Assembly: GCF_019916025.1 (NCBI RefSeq)
Contig: NZ_CP079737.1
Location: forward strand, 1,798,001 to 1,862,000
Direction of reading: 5' to 3'
Length of the DNA: 64,000 nt
Source: Paraclostridium bifermentans
GTDB taxonomy: Bacteria; Bacillota; Clostridia; Peptostreptococcales; Peptostreptococcaceae
Shown here: in pieces, positions 42,407 through 51,321 of the stretch
How positions within the stretch are numbered: position 1 is the stretch's first letter
Layout of the letters: each line of letters opens with the position of its first letter
Notes under the pieces: generated by a model
What the model was told of the DNA's origin: nothing
The model's input: the letters and a program-made list of their open reading frames with translations, nothing else
The model's database searches: none
Position numbers and translations under genes: made by a program

Positions 42407-43363
42407 TTAACCACCTATTTGATTCATATTTCTTTTTGTATCACTCTTTTTATTCTCTATTAATTTATGTTTTTCTGGTTTTTCATATATATACTTTTCT
42501 ATCAAATTAGTAAACTCATTCTCATCGTTTAAATACTTATTAATATCTAACTCTTCACTTGAATGTAAACACAATTTTACTTTCCCATTAGAAGTCATTC
42601 TTATTCTGTTACATTCACTACAAAACGAGCAACTCATAGGTGTAATTATTCCTACCTTACCTTTTGAATTTCCGAGTTTATAATAAGATGCAACACTTTT
42701 TTCTTCATTTTTTATGGGTTTTAAGTTTTCTATTTTATTTAAAGCTTCTTTTAAATTGATATATCCATTCTTAAATATTTTTAAACCTTCTCCTATAGGC
42801 ATCAATTCTATAAATCTAACATCTATTTCCTTGTTTTTTGTTAAATTTATAAATTGATTTAGTTCATCATCATTTAATCCTTTTATTAAAACACAGTTTA
42901 TTTTTACTTTTATGCCTAATTCCACACATCTATCAATTGATTTTAATACTTCTTTTAAGTCTCCACCTCTAGTTATTTTTTTATATTTATCTTCATCTAA
43001 GGAATCCAAACTTATATTAACTTTTTTTAATCCATTTTCTTTTAACTTATCTATTTTTTCATAAAGACCTATAGCATTTGTTGTTATACATATATCATCG
43101 ATATTACAATTTTCTTTTGTGTACTTTATAAGGTCTTGTAATTTATCATAAATAAGAGGTTCTCCACCTGTAAATCTTACCTTTTTTATTCCTAATTTTG
43201 AAAATCCTTTAATTATAAATTTATAATTTTCAAAACTTAATATATCATTTATGTTCTTATCAAATTCAAATTTTTTAGGCATACAATAAATACAACTTAA
43301 ATTACATTTGTCGGTTAAAGAAATTCTTAAGTAGTCTATTTCTCTGTTATACTTGTCTATCAT
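42407..43363 (-). CDS. moaA: GTP 3',8-cyclase MoaA
   Basis: A 318-residue radical SAM enzyme that starts molybdopterin synthesis by converting GTP to 3',8-cyclo-dihydro-GTP. The N-terminal [4Fe-4S] cluster ligands are C20, C24 and C27 (CNLSCIYC). The second cluster uses C248, C251 and C265 in CSECNRIRMTSNGKVKLC. The protein ends in the conserved Gly-Gly needed by MoaC-coupled catalysis. The start at 43363 lies inside the 3' end of moaB with GTGGAG upstream. moaC, moaD and moaE are not in this window. Confidence 0.95.
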   Translation of the reverse strand: MIDKYNREIDYLRISLTDKCNLSCIYCMPKKFEFDKNINDILSFENYKFIIKGFSKLGIKKVRFTGGEPLIYDKLQDLIKYTKENCNIDDICITTNAIGLYEKIDKLKENGLKKVNISLDSLDEDKYKKITRGGDLKEVLKSIDRCVELGIKVKINCVLIKGLNDDELNQFINLTKNKEIDVRFIELMPIGEGLKIFKNGYINLKEALNKIENLKPIKNEEKSVASYYKLGNSKGKVGIITPMSCSFCSECNRIRMTSNGKVKLCLHSSEELDINKYLNDENEFTNLIEKYIYEKPEKHKLIENKKSDTKRNMNQIGG

Positions 43364-43847
43364 TTGCACACTCCACAGCTTCACCTTTTAGTATATCTAT
43401 CCCATGTCCTATGGTATCTATTACAAATTCGATGCTTTCTATTGCTCCTTTAGGACTCCCTGGTAAATTTATTATAACCGTATTTTGTCTTATCCCACTT
43501 ACACCTCTACTAAGCATTGCTCTCTTAGTTATTTTACAAGATTCCATTCTTATGTATTCACTAATTCCCGGAATCTCCCTTTCAATAACTTCCTTTGTAG
43601 CTTCTGGAGTTATATCTCTTTTAGAAAATCCAGTACCTCCATTAGTTAATATCAAATCTACATCTAAATTACATAATTTTATAATTTCGTTTTTTAGCTT
43701 TTCTTTATCGTCAGGAATCATAGTGTAATATTTAACTTCATATTCTTCTTTGACATTTATAAAGTCAGCCAGTTTCTTTCCTGTTATATCTTCTCTTTTA
43801 CCTATAGAACCTTTGTCACTTAAAGTTATTATCGCTACATTGAACAT
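43347..43847 (-). CDS. MogA/MoaB family molybdopterin adenylyltransferase
   Basis: A 166-residue protein. NGGTGFSKRDITPEAT (about 72-87) is the MPT/nucleotide-binding motif; NLPGSPKGAIES is near 131-142. It adenylates molybdopterin before molybdenum insertion. It overlaps moaA by 17 bases on the same strand. GAGGTGG precedes the ATG. Whether it is MogA- or MoaB-like by function cannot be settled by sight. Confidence 0.92.
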   Translation of the reverse strand: MFNVAIITLSDKGSIGKREDITGKKLADFINVKEEYEVKYYTMIPDDKEKLKNEIIKLCNLDVDLILTNGGTGFSKRDITPEATKEVIEREIPGISEYIRMESCKITKRAMLSRGVSGIRQNTVIINLPGSPKGAIESIEFVIDTIGHGIDILKGEAVECANDRQV

Positions 43848-43939
43848 ATATCCACCTCTTTAAATCTCTTATGTATATACATAATTCTACCATATATTTT
43901 TTATGTTAGATAGTAACCTCTTTTAATATCTTTAAGTTA

Positions 43940-43980
43940 AAAACAGCAGTTACATAAAATTTTATGTAACTGCTGTTTTC
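43940..43980 (-). terminator. Long palindromic terminator after the S66 peptidase gene
   Basis: A 40-bp perfect palindrome (43940-43959 with 43960-43979) directly after the stop codon; the arms end in T runs. Confidence 0.75.
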
Positions 43981-44909
43981 TATCTACTAAAATATATATT
44001 TTTATTTGTAGCATCTAATTTGCAATTTACGCCTAAAGGTATACTTATCATTGGATTACAATGTCCTGATTGCAAGTTGTATATACAAGGTTTATTGTAC
44101 TTTTTAACTCTATCTGATAGTAAATCATATAACTCATAATCATCAGCTTTTTCTTTTTTGCAATCTTCAAAATCTCCAAATATAATACCTTTACAATCCT
44201 CAAATTTATCTCCTAATTCTAATTGTGTAAGCATTCTATCTATTCTATAGATTTGTTCTCCAACTTCTTCTATAAACAAAATTTTATCTTTAGTATTAAT
44301 CTCATATTTAGTTCCCATAGTACTTGCTATCAATGATAAATTACCACCTATTATTTTTCCTTCTGTAACTCCCTCTACTATAGTATATAATTCTTCTCCC
44401 ATAGGATTTTCTATAGCTAAGTTATCTTTCATATTAATCATATTTTTAAAAGAATTGTAAGTAAAGTCATGCCAGTTTGGTGATGTTGATGCCATTATTC
44501 CATGGTAAGTTACCAAATTACAATATTGATTAAAAGCTATATGAAGTGCAGTTATATCTGAGTACCCAATAAATACTTTTGGATTTGCTTTTATAATATC
44601 ATAGTTTATTTTATCAAGTATTCTAGGTGTTCCATATCCACCCCTAAGACATAAAATCCCATCAACTTCTTTGTCTTTAAACATTATTTCTATATCTTTA
44701 ACTCTTGTATTGTCATCACCTGCTAAATATCCTTTATAGCTTAGATAGCAAGTATCTCCCATTTTTACTTTATATCCAAAACTTTCAATGGTTCTTTTTA
44801 TTTTGTCAATTTCAAAGTTTAAAGAATCCTTGCTCTCAGGTTTATATGGACTTGATGGTGCTATTATTCCTATTGTATCACCCTTTTTTAACTGTTTTGG
44901 AAATATCAT
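43980..44909 (-). CDS. LD-carboxypeptidase (S66 family, MccF/LdcA-like)
   Basis: A 309-residue serine peptidase. LCLRGGYGTPRILDKINYD (about 87-105) and the nucleophile S117 in FIGYSDITALH are diagnostic; Glu and His of the triad lie in the C-terminal half (ILFIEEVGE, SGHCNPM). S66 enzymes cleave L,D bonds such as the L-Lys(mDAP)-D-Ala of murein tetrapeptides. It starts two bases after alr, on the same transcript. With a D-aminopeptidase gene just upstream of alr on the opposite strand, it fits D-alanine turnover. Confidence 0.9.
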   Translation of the reverse strand: MIFPKQLKKGDTIGIIAPSSPYKPESKDSLNFEIDKIKRTIESFGYKVKMGDTCYLSYKGYLAGDDNTRVKDIEIMFKDKEVDGILCLRGGYGTPRILDKINYDIIKANPKVFIGYSDITALHIAFNQYCNLVTYHGIMASTSPNWHDFTYNSFKNMINMKDNLAIENPMGEELYTIVEGVTEGKIIGGNLSLIASTMGTKYEINTKDKILFIEEVGEQIYRIDRMLTQLELGDKFEDCKGIIFGDFEDCKKEKADDYELYDLLSDRVKKYNKPCIYNLQSGHCNPMISIPLGVNCKLDATNKNIYFSR

Positions 44910-44911
44910 AG

Positions 44912-46051
44912 TTAATCATCCCCCATTATATAGTTTAAACTTTTTATTATTTTATTATTTTTCAAATAAATTTTATCAACTCTTCTTGAAGTTAATACAA
45001 GTATTTCATTTCTATTTGTATCACATAAGTTTGCAATCTCTAAAATATTAGGTCCATTTTTCCCATAAAAGACAACATCTTTTTCATAATCACTTTCATT
45101 TATACCACTTATATCTATAATCATTTGATCCATACAAATTTTACCTATTATATTGCATTTTTTATTATTTACATATACATAACCTTTATTTGATAGGCAT
45201 CTCGGTATTCCATCTGCATATCCACACGGTATAATACCTATTTCCATATCTTTATTTGCTATGTATGAATAATCATAACTTACACCTTCACCTTTAATAA
45301 GCCTTTTTACTTGTATTATTTTTGATTTAAATGTAATAGCTTCAAGCAAATTTAAATTTGATTTACGGCTATTATATCCATATATACTAGATCCAACCCT
45401 AACCATATCTAAATGAAAATCCTCATAAGCTACCATACCTATACTGTCACATATATGATTTATAGGTATATCTTTATATTTTAAAATTTCATCTAATATG
45501 TTTTTAAACTTATTGAATTGTTCATAATCAGATATCTTATCTTTAAGTGCTAAATGGGAGAAAATTCCTTCCACAAATATATGATCTAAATTTATAATAT
45601 CTTTTATATCTTCAATAGTAGATTCATTAATTTTAAACCCTAATCGATTAAATCCTGTATCTATTTTTATATGAATCTTGCCTTTAATATTTTTCATCTT
45701 GCAAATACCATTAATTATATTAGCTTGCTTAATTGAAAACACTGTAATTGTTATGTTTTTTTTAATAGCCAGCTCCAAGTAATTATCTGGAATATATCCC
45801 ATTACTAAAATGGGTAAATCTATATTATTTTCTCTTAATTCAAAAGCTTCACTTATAGCTGCAACACATATATAATCTACATTTTCTTTGTCTATATTTT
45901 TGCATAGTTCAACTGCTCCATGCCCATATGCATCTGCTTTAACTACTATAGCTAATTTTGTATTTTTTGAAATATATTTTTTTATCTCACATATATTTTT
46001 ATTTATTATATCTAAATCAATCTCTAAATAAGTTTCTCTTGTCAAATTCAT
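44912..46051 (-). CDS. alr: Alanine racemase
   Basis: A 379-residue PLP enzyme. K38 in VVKADAYGHG binds PLP and Y259 in GVSYDYSY is the second catalytic base. TGFNRLG (about 132-138) is also standard. It interconverts L- and D-alanine for the cell wall. GGAGGAAAC precedes the ATG; the stop is two bases from the S66 peptidase start. The organism may have another alr elsewhere, since this operon context suggests a recycling-linked copy. Confidence 0.93.
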   Translation of the reverse strand: MNLTRETYLEIDLDIINKNICEIKKYISKNTKLAIVVKADAYGHGAVELCKNIDKENVDYICVAAISEAFELRENNIDLPILVMGYIPDNYLELAIKKNITITVFSIKQANIINGICKMKNIKGKIHIKIDTGFNRLGFKINESTIEDIKDIINLDHIFVEGIFSHLALKDKISDYEQFNKFKNILDEILKYKDIPINHICDSIGMVAYEDFHLDMVRVGSSIYGYNSRKSNLNLLEAITFKSKIIQVKRLIKGEGVSYDYSYIANKDMEIGIIPCGYADGIPRCLSNKGYVYVNNKKCNIIGKICMDQMIIDISGINESDYEKDVVFYGKNGPNILEIANLCDTNRNEILVLTSRRVDKIYLKNNKIIKSLNYIMGDD

Positions 46052-46189
46052 AAGTTTCCTCCATTAATATGCTTTTTATATGTATATTTTAAAATTTAAA
46101 TAACTATATCTATTATATGAAAATTAAAATTATTAATAGACAGTCCTCTTAATAATTTTAATTTTAATAAAGATTAGGGGGAAGATTTT

Positions 46190-46987
46190 ATGAGAGTATA
46201 TATAAGTGCCGATATAGAAGGTACGTGCGGAATTGTAAGTTGGGAGGAAACTAACCTTAATTGTGCTCATTCAGAATATCATAAAACTCAGATGACTAAA
46301 GAGGTTAAATCAGCTTGTGATGGAGCCAACGCAAATAATTGTGATTTTATTTTAGTAAAAGATGCTCATGATAGCGCTCGAAATATTAATCCATCTTTAC
46401 TTCCTACAAATGTAAGTTTAGTTAGAGGATGGACTAATGGTCCTCTTATTATGATGGCAGGTATTGACCCTACTTTTGATGCAACTCTTTTTATAGGATA
46501 TCATAGTGGAGCTAGTCAAGATGGAAACCCACTTTCTCATACAATGAATAGTTCTAAATATGATTATGTAAAGATAAATGGCGAAATCGCAACAGAATTT
46601 ATGGTAAATGCATATACAAGTGCTTACTTTAATGTTCCTGTAGCATTTTTAAGTGGAGATGAACTGCTTTGTAAAAATGCTAAAAAACTAAATCCAAATA
46701 TAGTAACAGTTCCTGTATCAAAAGGAATTGGAAATGCATCTATCTCTATACATCCAGATATAGCTTTTAAAAATATAAAAGATGGTGTTGAGCAAGCTCT
46801 ATCAGGTGATCTTTCTAGACATATAATAAAACTCCCTGATTTATTTGACATAGAAATCAAATTTAAAAATCACTATGATGCTTATAAAGCTTCTTTCTAT
46901 CCGAAATGTAAGTTAATAAATACTCAAACAATATCTTTTTCAACAGATGATTATTATGAGTTTTTAAGAATGTTTTTATTTATTTAA
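46190..46987 (+). CDS. M55 family D-aminopeptidase (DppA-like)
   Basis: A 265-residue zinc peptidase. Metal and catalytic positions correspond to Bacillus DppA: D8 and E10 in SADIEGTCG, H60 in KDAHDS, H105 in GYHSGAS, and E132 in NGEIATEF. DppA hydrolyses D-amino-acid dipeptides such as D-Ala-D-Ala. It is divergent from alr and the LD-carboxypeptidase. The ATG follows AGGGGGAAG. It is not next to a dipeptide ABC transporter as in Bacillus. Confidence 0.92.
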   Translation: MRVYISADIEGTCGIVSWEETNLNCAHSEYHKTQMTKEVKSACDGANANNCDFILVKDAHDSARNINPSLLPTNVSLVRGWTNGPLIMMAGIDPTFDATLFIGYHSGASQDGNPLSHTMNSSKYDYVKINGEIATEFMVNAYTSAYFNVPVAFLSGDELLCKNAKKLNPNIVTVPVSKGIGNASISIHPDIAFKNIKDGVEQALSGDLSRHIIKLPDLFDIEIKFKNHYDAYKASFYPKCKLINTQTISFSTDDYYEFLRMFLFI

Positions 46988-46990
46988 AGA

Positions 46991-47034
46991 AAGTGCTAAT
47001 GATAATTAAATTTAATTATCATTAGCACTTTTAT
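46991..47034. terminator. Bidirectional palindromic terminator
   Basis: A 40-bp perfect palindrome (46991-47010 with 47011-47030) between convergent genes, followed by TTTT on the plus strand; it includes the stop of the minus-strand gene. Confidence 0.8.
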
Positions 47035-47566
47035 ATGCATTGATTTTATCTATCAATTCTTTTATAGATTTTTTATCAGTTAAGTCTATTTTTTCTTCAA
47101 ATCCCCTTAAAACAACTTTATCATCTTCTGTTAAATCTGATTTAGTCTTTTTGTCTATCATGCTTTTTAGTGCTTTCATCATAATTTTGTCTATGAAGCT
47201 TAGTGAACTATAATCTAATCCTCCTTTAAAATTGTAAAATCCAACATTTTTTTCTTCTATATTTTTAAAGTTATTTTTTATTAATGATTCTTTTCTATTT
47301 TCACTTATACTTTCCATTCCAACTGAAAAAATATAAATATTCTTATCTTTTATTTTATTATAGTTTTGGTCAATAAAGTTTAATCCATTTATTTTTCCCC
47401 TATATATGCCACCTCCAAATATTATAGTTTCATATTCGTCTAAATGTTTTGACCTTATATCGGAAATTTCATATAAATCTGCATCTAACTTCAAAGCAAT
47501 CCATCCTGCATATTTTTTTGTACTACCATATTTAGTTTTATATATTACTGCAATTTTTTTACTCAT
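47012..47566 (-). CDS. Flavodoxin-domain protein (HemG-like)
   Basis: A 184-residue protein with an FMN-binding N-terminal loop, IYKTKYGSTKKYAGWI (about 8-23), and the second FMN loop IIFGGGIYRGKINGL. This pattern matches the flavodoxin/menaquinone-dependent protoporphyrinogen oxidase group. The C-terminus is a Lys/Asp-rich helix. It carries electrons in the cytoplasm; the partner is unknown. GAGGTG precedes the ATG. Single gene. Confidence 0.85.
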   Translation of the reverse strand: MSKKIAVIYKTKYGSTKKYAGWIALKLDADLYEISDIRSKHLDEYETIIFGGGIYRGKINGLNFIDQNYNKIKDKNIYIFSVGMESISENRKESLIKNNFKNIEEKNVGFYNFKGGLDYSSLSFIDKIMMKALKSMIDKKTKSDLTEDDKVVLRGFEEKIDLTDKKSIKELIDKINAYKSANDN

Positions 47567-47633
47567 ATAAACACCTCATCTTACAGTTATTTCTTCTTAT
47601 ATATACTTATATGACTCATTTGTTCATTTTCCT

Positions 47634-48857
47634 TTAATTATTTTTCATACTCTTTTTTATCATCATCATCGTAATCATTCCAAAGGTAGCAACTGTTGCA
47701 ACAATCATCCATCCTACAAATATATTGTATTTTTCTATCATATCACCCATAATCATAGGTCCTATTGCAAATCCGATCCCTGATATTAAAGGTAGTATCG
47801 AACTTATTCTTCCTCTATGTGATGCTGGAGTGTTATTCGCAATAAACGTTCCTTGATTTATAACTATTAAAATTTCTCCTATTGTCATTAAGAATACACC
47901 TATAAAAAATAAAACTACAGTATTTACTATTCCAAACATAAAAAATGCAATTGCATAAAATAACCCTCCAATAGACATCGCTTTTAATACATTCATTTTT
48001 GTTGTTAAAGATGTAATTATAGGTGTAAATACTATAACTACTACTCCATTTATTCCACCTAGCAGTCCATAAAGTTTTGCTCCATTTGATCCAAATAAAT
48101 CCTCTAACTGTATGGGTAATGCAAATCCCCACTGTGAATATGAAAAATAGTACATCAATACTCCTAAAGAAAAGATTATTAGTGTAGGTCTTTGAATCAA
48201 AACCTTAAATGCAGAACCTTCTACCTTTTGTTCTAAATCACTTAAAATTTCTTCACTTTCATAATTTTCATCATTTATTTTTCGTTCTTTTACAAATAAA
48301 ATTATTAAGGCCAATGCTATTAAAGTTGTAATTCCATCTCCTATAAATATAAGTGGTAAGTAATTTTCATATAAAAGTCCCCCTAATATAGGTCCTATGC
48401 AAAACCCTATATTACTTCCCATATATAAAAGAGAATACGAAGTTTTTCTATTTTTATATGTTGTTATATCTGCATTTAAAGCTTCAAATGCAGGTGATGA
48501 AATTGAATATAGACAGGATGACAAAATCATTATTTTTGCCATTGTTATCGAAGGTTTCATAAACCCACAAGCTATAAGTGTTAAGGCTCCAAGAAACTGA
48601 CAAATAATTATAACTTTTCTTCTTCCTATCGTATCTGCTAATTTCCCTCCAAATATCATTGCAGGTGCTTGAAATGCAGATAGTATTGTTATAAATACAC
48701 CTGCTTCAGATACTGATAAGCCAATTTTTTGAGTTAAAATTAAAGCCATTAGAGGATGTACAAAAGCTCCAAGGCTATTTACAATCCTTCCAATAAACAA
48801 AACATATACTTCTTTGGACAAACCTTTATATGTTTTTAACAAATTGGTAATTCCCAT
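47634..48857 (-). CDS. Major facilitator superfamily transporter (drug-efflux type)
   Basis: A 407-residue MFS protein with 12 helices. The motif-A loop GGKLADTIGRRKV lies between helices 2 and 3, and SNIGFCIGPILGGLLYE is the antiporter-type motif C in helix 5. This puts it with proton-driven drug efflux pumps of the MdtG/TetA-like set. Start is the ATG after AGGAGGAATG; the frame extends nine codons further. Substrate unknown. Confidence 0.88.
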   Translation of the reverse strand: MGITNLLKTYKGLSKEVYVLFIGRIVNSLGAFVHPLMALILTQKIGLSVSEAGVFITILSAFQAPAMIFGGKLADTIGRRKVIIICQFLGALTLIACGFMKPSITMAKIMILSSCLYSISSPAFEALNADITTYKNRKTSYSLLYMGSNIGFCIGPILGGLLYENYLPLIFIGDGITTLIALALIILFVKERKINDENYESEEILSDLEQKVEGSAFKVLIQRPTLIIFSLGVLMYYFSYSQWGFALPIQLEDLFGSNGAKLYGLLGGINGVVVIVFTPIITSLTTKMNVLKAMSIGGLFYAIAFFMFGIVNTVVLFFIGVFLMTIGEILIVINQGTFIANNTPASHRGRISSILPLISGIGFAIGPMIMGDMIEKYNIFVGWMIVATVATFGMITMMMIKKSMKNN

Positions 48858-48975
48858 AGCATTCCTCCTAATAAATTGATTCATACTCTATAATTATATT
48901 ACTTTTAACTCATCCAAAATCACTTTAATCAAAAATCACTTTAATAAATTCGCAATTTTCCAAATATTATAAAAT

Positions 48976-49026
48976 CAAAATAAGTCATATTAAAATATTC
49001 AAGCTATATTAACATGACTTATTCAA
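48976..49026 (-). terminator. Terminator hairpin after the DMT transporter gene
   Basis: AATAAGTCATATTAA pairs with TTAACATGACTTATT (one mismatch) around a 20-base loop, with T-rich sequence after it on the minus strand. Confidence 0.65.
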
Positions 49027-49030
49027 TGAT

Positions 49031-49927
49031 TTATTCAACTTCATTAAGTTCTAATGAATCTTCTGTTTTTAATAAAAATGATAATTTTGTTTCTGCGCAA
49101 ATAATAGCTGTAAATATAAATAAACTTCCCAAAATCATTCTAAGCGTTATTATTTCCTTTGCTATTATTACAGAAAAAAGCATTCCAAATATTGCTTCAG
49201 TGGATAATAATATTGCTGTTTTAGTTCCATCAACTTTAGTTTGGCATATAGTTTGTCCAAGAAAACATATAGTTGTATTGAATACACCTAAAAATAGCAC
49301 AGATCCTATTGTTGAACTGTTTATAGTAGTACTTAATTCTCCTGCAAAAACCTGTAATATCAACGATAGTAAAAATGCTGTTGCCATTTGTATACATGTA
49401 AGTACGACAGGATCGTGTTTTTTTGTAAATTCACTAGTTAAAAATATATGCATAGCAAACCCTACTGCACATATTAATGTCAGTCCATCTCCAAAACTTA
49501 TACTAAAATCTGACTCTAATGAGATTATTCCTATTCCTATAAGTGCAATTAAACTACTTATAATTCCTATTTTTTCTATCTTTCGTTTATATAAAATACA
49601 TCCTACAAATGGTACTATTACAACATTTGCAGCTGTTAAAAATGCACTTTTTGCTGAAGTTGTATATTTCAATCCAAACGTCTGAAAAGAAAATGCTATA
49701 AATAAAAATATACCAAGTAATACCCCTGAAATAATATCTTTTTTATTTATATTTCTAAGTTTTTTAAAGAATATTACACTTATTAAAAGTGCACCTATAA
49801 AAAACCTACCTGTCATTAATTGAAATGGAGTAAGTCCATTTTCCAACCCAAGCTGAGTTGCTACAAATCCACTTCCCCAAATCAGAGATACTAATAATAA
49901 CCCAATTTCTCCACTATACTTTTTTAT
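49031..49927 (-). CDS. DMT family (EamA) transporter, probable AUA start codon
   Basis: A protein of about 298 residues with ten helices in two EamA repeats, the usual DMT length. The in-frame sequence upstream of the first TTG (49846) encodes KKYSGEIGLLLVSLIWGSGF, the standard first helix of such proteins, and must be part of the gene. No ATG, GTG or TTG lies upstream in that stretch; AUA at 49927 is six bases after GGAGGGG. I therefore call AUA the start, with a sequencing or mutational loss of ATG as the alternative. A TTG-started form would lack helix 1. Exports small metabolites; substrate unknown. Confidence 0.75.
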   Translation of the reverse strand: MKKYSGEIGLLLVSLIWGSGFVATQLGLENGLTPFQLMTGRFFIGALLISVIFFKKLRNINKKDIISGVLLGIFLFIAFSFQTFGLKYTTSAKSAFLTAANVVIVPFVGCILYKRKIEKIGIISSLIALIGIGIISLESDFSISFGDGLTLICAVGFAMHIFLTSEFTKKHDPVVLTCIQMATAFLLSLILQVFAGELSTTINSSTIGSVLFLGVFNTTICFLGQTICQTKVDGTKTAILLSTEAIFGMLFSVIIAKEIITLRMILGSLFIFTAIICAETKLSFLLKTEDSLELNEVE

Positions 49928-50197
49928 AAAAAACCCCTCCTTTTTTACCCACTCATATTATTATATTATTTATTTAGCACTTTTTCTATAATCTACAAAA
50001 ACTTTATGTATAAATTTTCATAATTGTAAAAAATTTCGCCCATTTATATAATTATATAAAAATTATTCATATTTTTGATGTATATAATATTTTAGAAAAT
50101 ATAAAACTTTCGACGTTTTTTGCTATCCATTTACATATTTTGTCACGAGTGCTAAGATTTAATTATTAAATCAATTATTCTTAAGGAGATGTTAAAA

Positions 50198-50581
50198 ATG
50201 ACTGTTAAAAACGAAGTAAAACACATAGAAGACGAATTTAAAAAAGATGTAGAATGTTTAAAATCTAGACATGAAGATAAAAAAGAACTTAGACATGAAA
50301 ATCATGAAGAACATAAATTTGCTAAAGAATTAAAGCATCAAATGAAAAAAGAAGAAAAAGAGTTAGAAAAAGAATGTAAAAAAGAATCTAAGGAAATAAA
50401 CAGTGAAATAAAAAAAGAAGAACATGATGATCACAAGTTTGCTAAAGAATTAAAACATGAAATGAAAAAAGAAGAAAGAGAACTAGAAAGAGAAGAAAGT
50501 AAAATAATAAAAAATGAAAATAAAGAAATAAAAAAAATAGATAAAGAAATAAAAAAAGAATTAAAACAATTAGAGAAATAG
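50198..50581 (+). CDS. Highly charged coiled-coil protein with internal repeat
   Basis: A 127-residue protein, almost all Lys, Glu, His and Asp, predicted to be one long alpha-helix. A unit HKFAKELKH-x-MKKEE-x-ELE-x-E occurs twice (about residues 38-61 and 83-106), also as near-identical DNA. No membrane segment or Cys pair. Start is the second ATG, nine bases after AAGGAG; the first overlaps that site. Function unknown; may be a structural or stress-related scaffold. Confidence 0.7.
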   Translation: MTVKNEVKHIEDEFKKDVECLKSRHEDKKELRHENHEEHKFAKELKHQMKKEEKELEKECKKESKEINSEIKKEEHDDHKFAKELKHEMKKEERELEREESKIIKNENKEIKKIDKEIKKELKQLEK

Positions 50582-50584
50582 TTT

Positions 50585-50625
50585 AAAAAGCGTGCCTTAC
50601 AAATAGTAAAGTACGCTTTTTTTAA
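50585..50625 (+). terminator. Intrinsic terminator of the coiled-coil gene
   Basis: AAAAAGCGT and TAC pair with GTA and ACGCTTTTT, with an internal asymmetric loop, and seven T follow. Confidence 0.75.
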
Positions 50626-50706
50626 AAACTTGGACTATTTGCATATCTATCTATATATATATTAATATTGAACTATTTTATTTTAATATATATAGGGAGG
50701 ATTTTC

Positions 50707-51270
50707 ATGAGCATAACTTTCATATTAATGACTTCTGTTGCACTATCTATGGATGCATTCACTGTATCATTGTCTAAAGGTATGTGTATAAAAAAATTAG
50801 ATTTTAAACTTGCTCTTAAAATTGCATTTTCTTTTGGATTATTTCAAGCTTTAATGCCTCTTATCGGTTGGAAAATAGGGATTGGATTTTCTGAATATAT
50901 AAAGTCTATTGACCACATAATAGCATTAATTTTGCTATGTTTTCTAGGCCTAAATATGATTTTTTCAAAAGATGATGGTTCTAAGTCATCTAAATTAAGT
51001 AATTTTGATATATTTATTTTATCTATAGCTACTAGCATAGATGCTCTTGCAGTAGGCATTAGTTTTTCATTTTTAAATATTTCAATACTGCCTATAATAC
51101 TTTGCATAGGCATAATAACATTCATACTTTGTTTTTTAGGTGTATTAATAGGAAATAAGGTGGGAAATTTTCTAGGAAGTTTTGCTAAATTTTCAGGAGG
51201 AATAATACTTATTTTAATAGGTTTTAATATTTTTAACGAACATACTGGTTTTTTAAATTATTTCTTTTAA
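50707..51270 (+). CDS. MntP-family manganese efflux pump
   Basis: A 187-residue protein with six helices. The two MntP aspartate motifs are VALSMDAFTVSLSKGMC (about 9-25) and SIATSIDALAVGISFSFL (about 102-119); the paired Asp and Gly residues define the LysE-superfamily Mn2+ exporter. GGGAGGATTTTC precedes the ATG; the frame extends 13 codons further without a site. I see no yybP-ykoY-type riboswitch in front of it. Confidence 0.88.
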   Translation: MSITFILMTSVALSMDAFTVSLSKGMCIKKLDFKLALKIAFSFGLFQALMPLIGWKIGIGFSEYIKSIDHIIALILLCFLGLNMIFSKDDGSKSSKLSNFDIFILSIATSIDALAVGISFSFLNISILPIILCIGIITFILCFLGVLIGNKVGNFLGSFAKFSGGIILILIGFNIFNEHTGFLNYFF

Positions 51271-51288
51271 TTACATATTTTAAGTTTT

Positions 51289-51321
51289 AAGGTGACATCT
51301 ATCAAATCTAAATGTCACCTT
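51289..51321. terminator. Bidirectional terminator between convergent genes
   Basis: AAGGTGACAT (51289-51298) pairs with ATGTCACCTT (51312-51321) across a 13-base loop; it lies between the MntP-type and ABC exporter genes. Confidence 0.75.

Noticed and set aside
43940-47030. Two 40-bp perfect palindromes as operators or recombination sites
   Set aside because: Each lies immediately after stop codons with T-rich arms, which is best explained by intrinsic termination.
47833-48132. 99-codon frame inside the MFS gene
   Set aside because: Same-strand out-of-frame shadow of the transporter gene, no ribosome site and odd Trp/Cys-rich composition.
50585-50706. Manganese (yybP-ykoY) riboswitch before the MntP-type gene
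   Set aside because: The 120-base spacer contains only a terminator and an AT-rich promoter region, without the conserved paired loops of that class.
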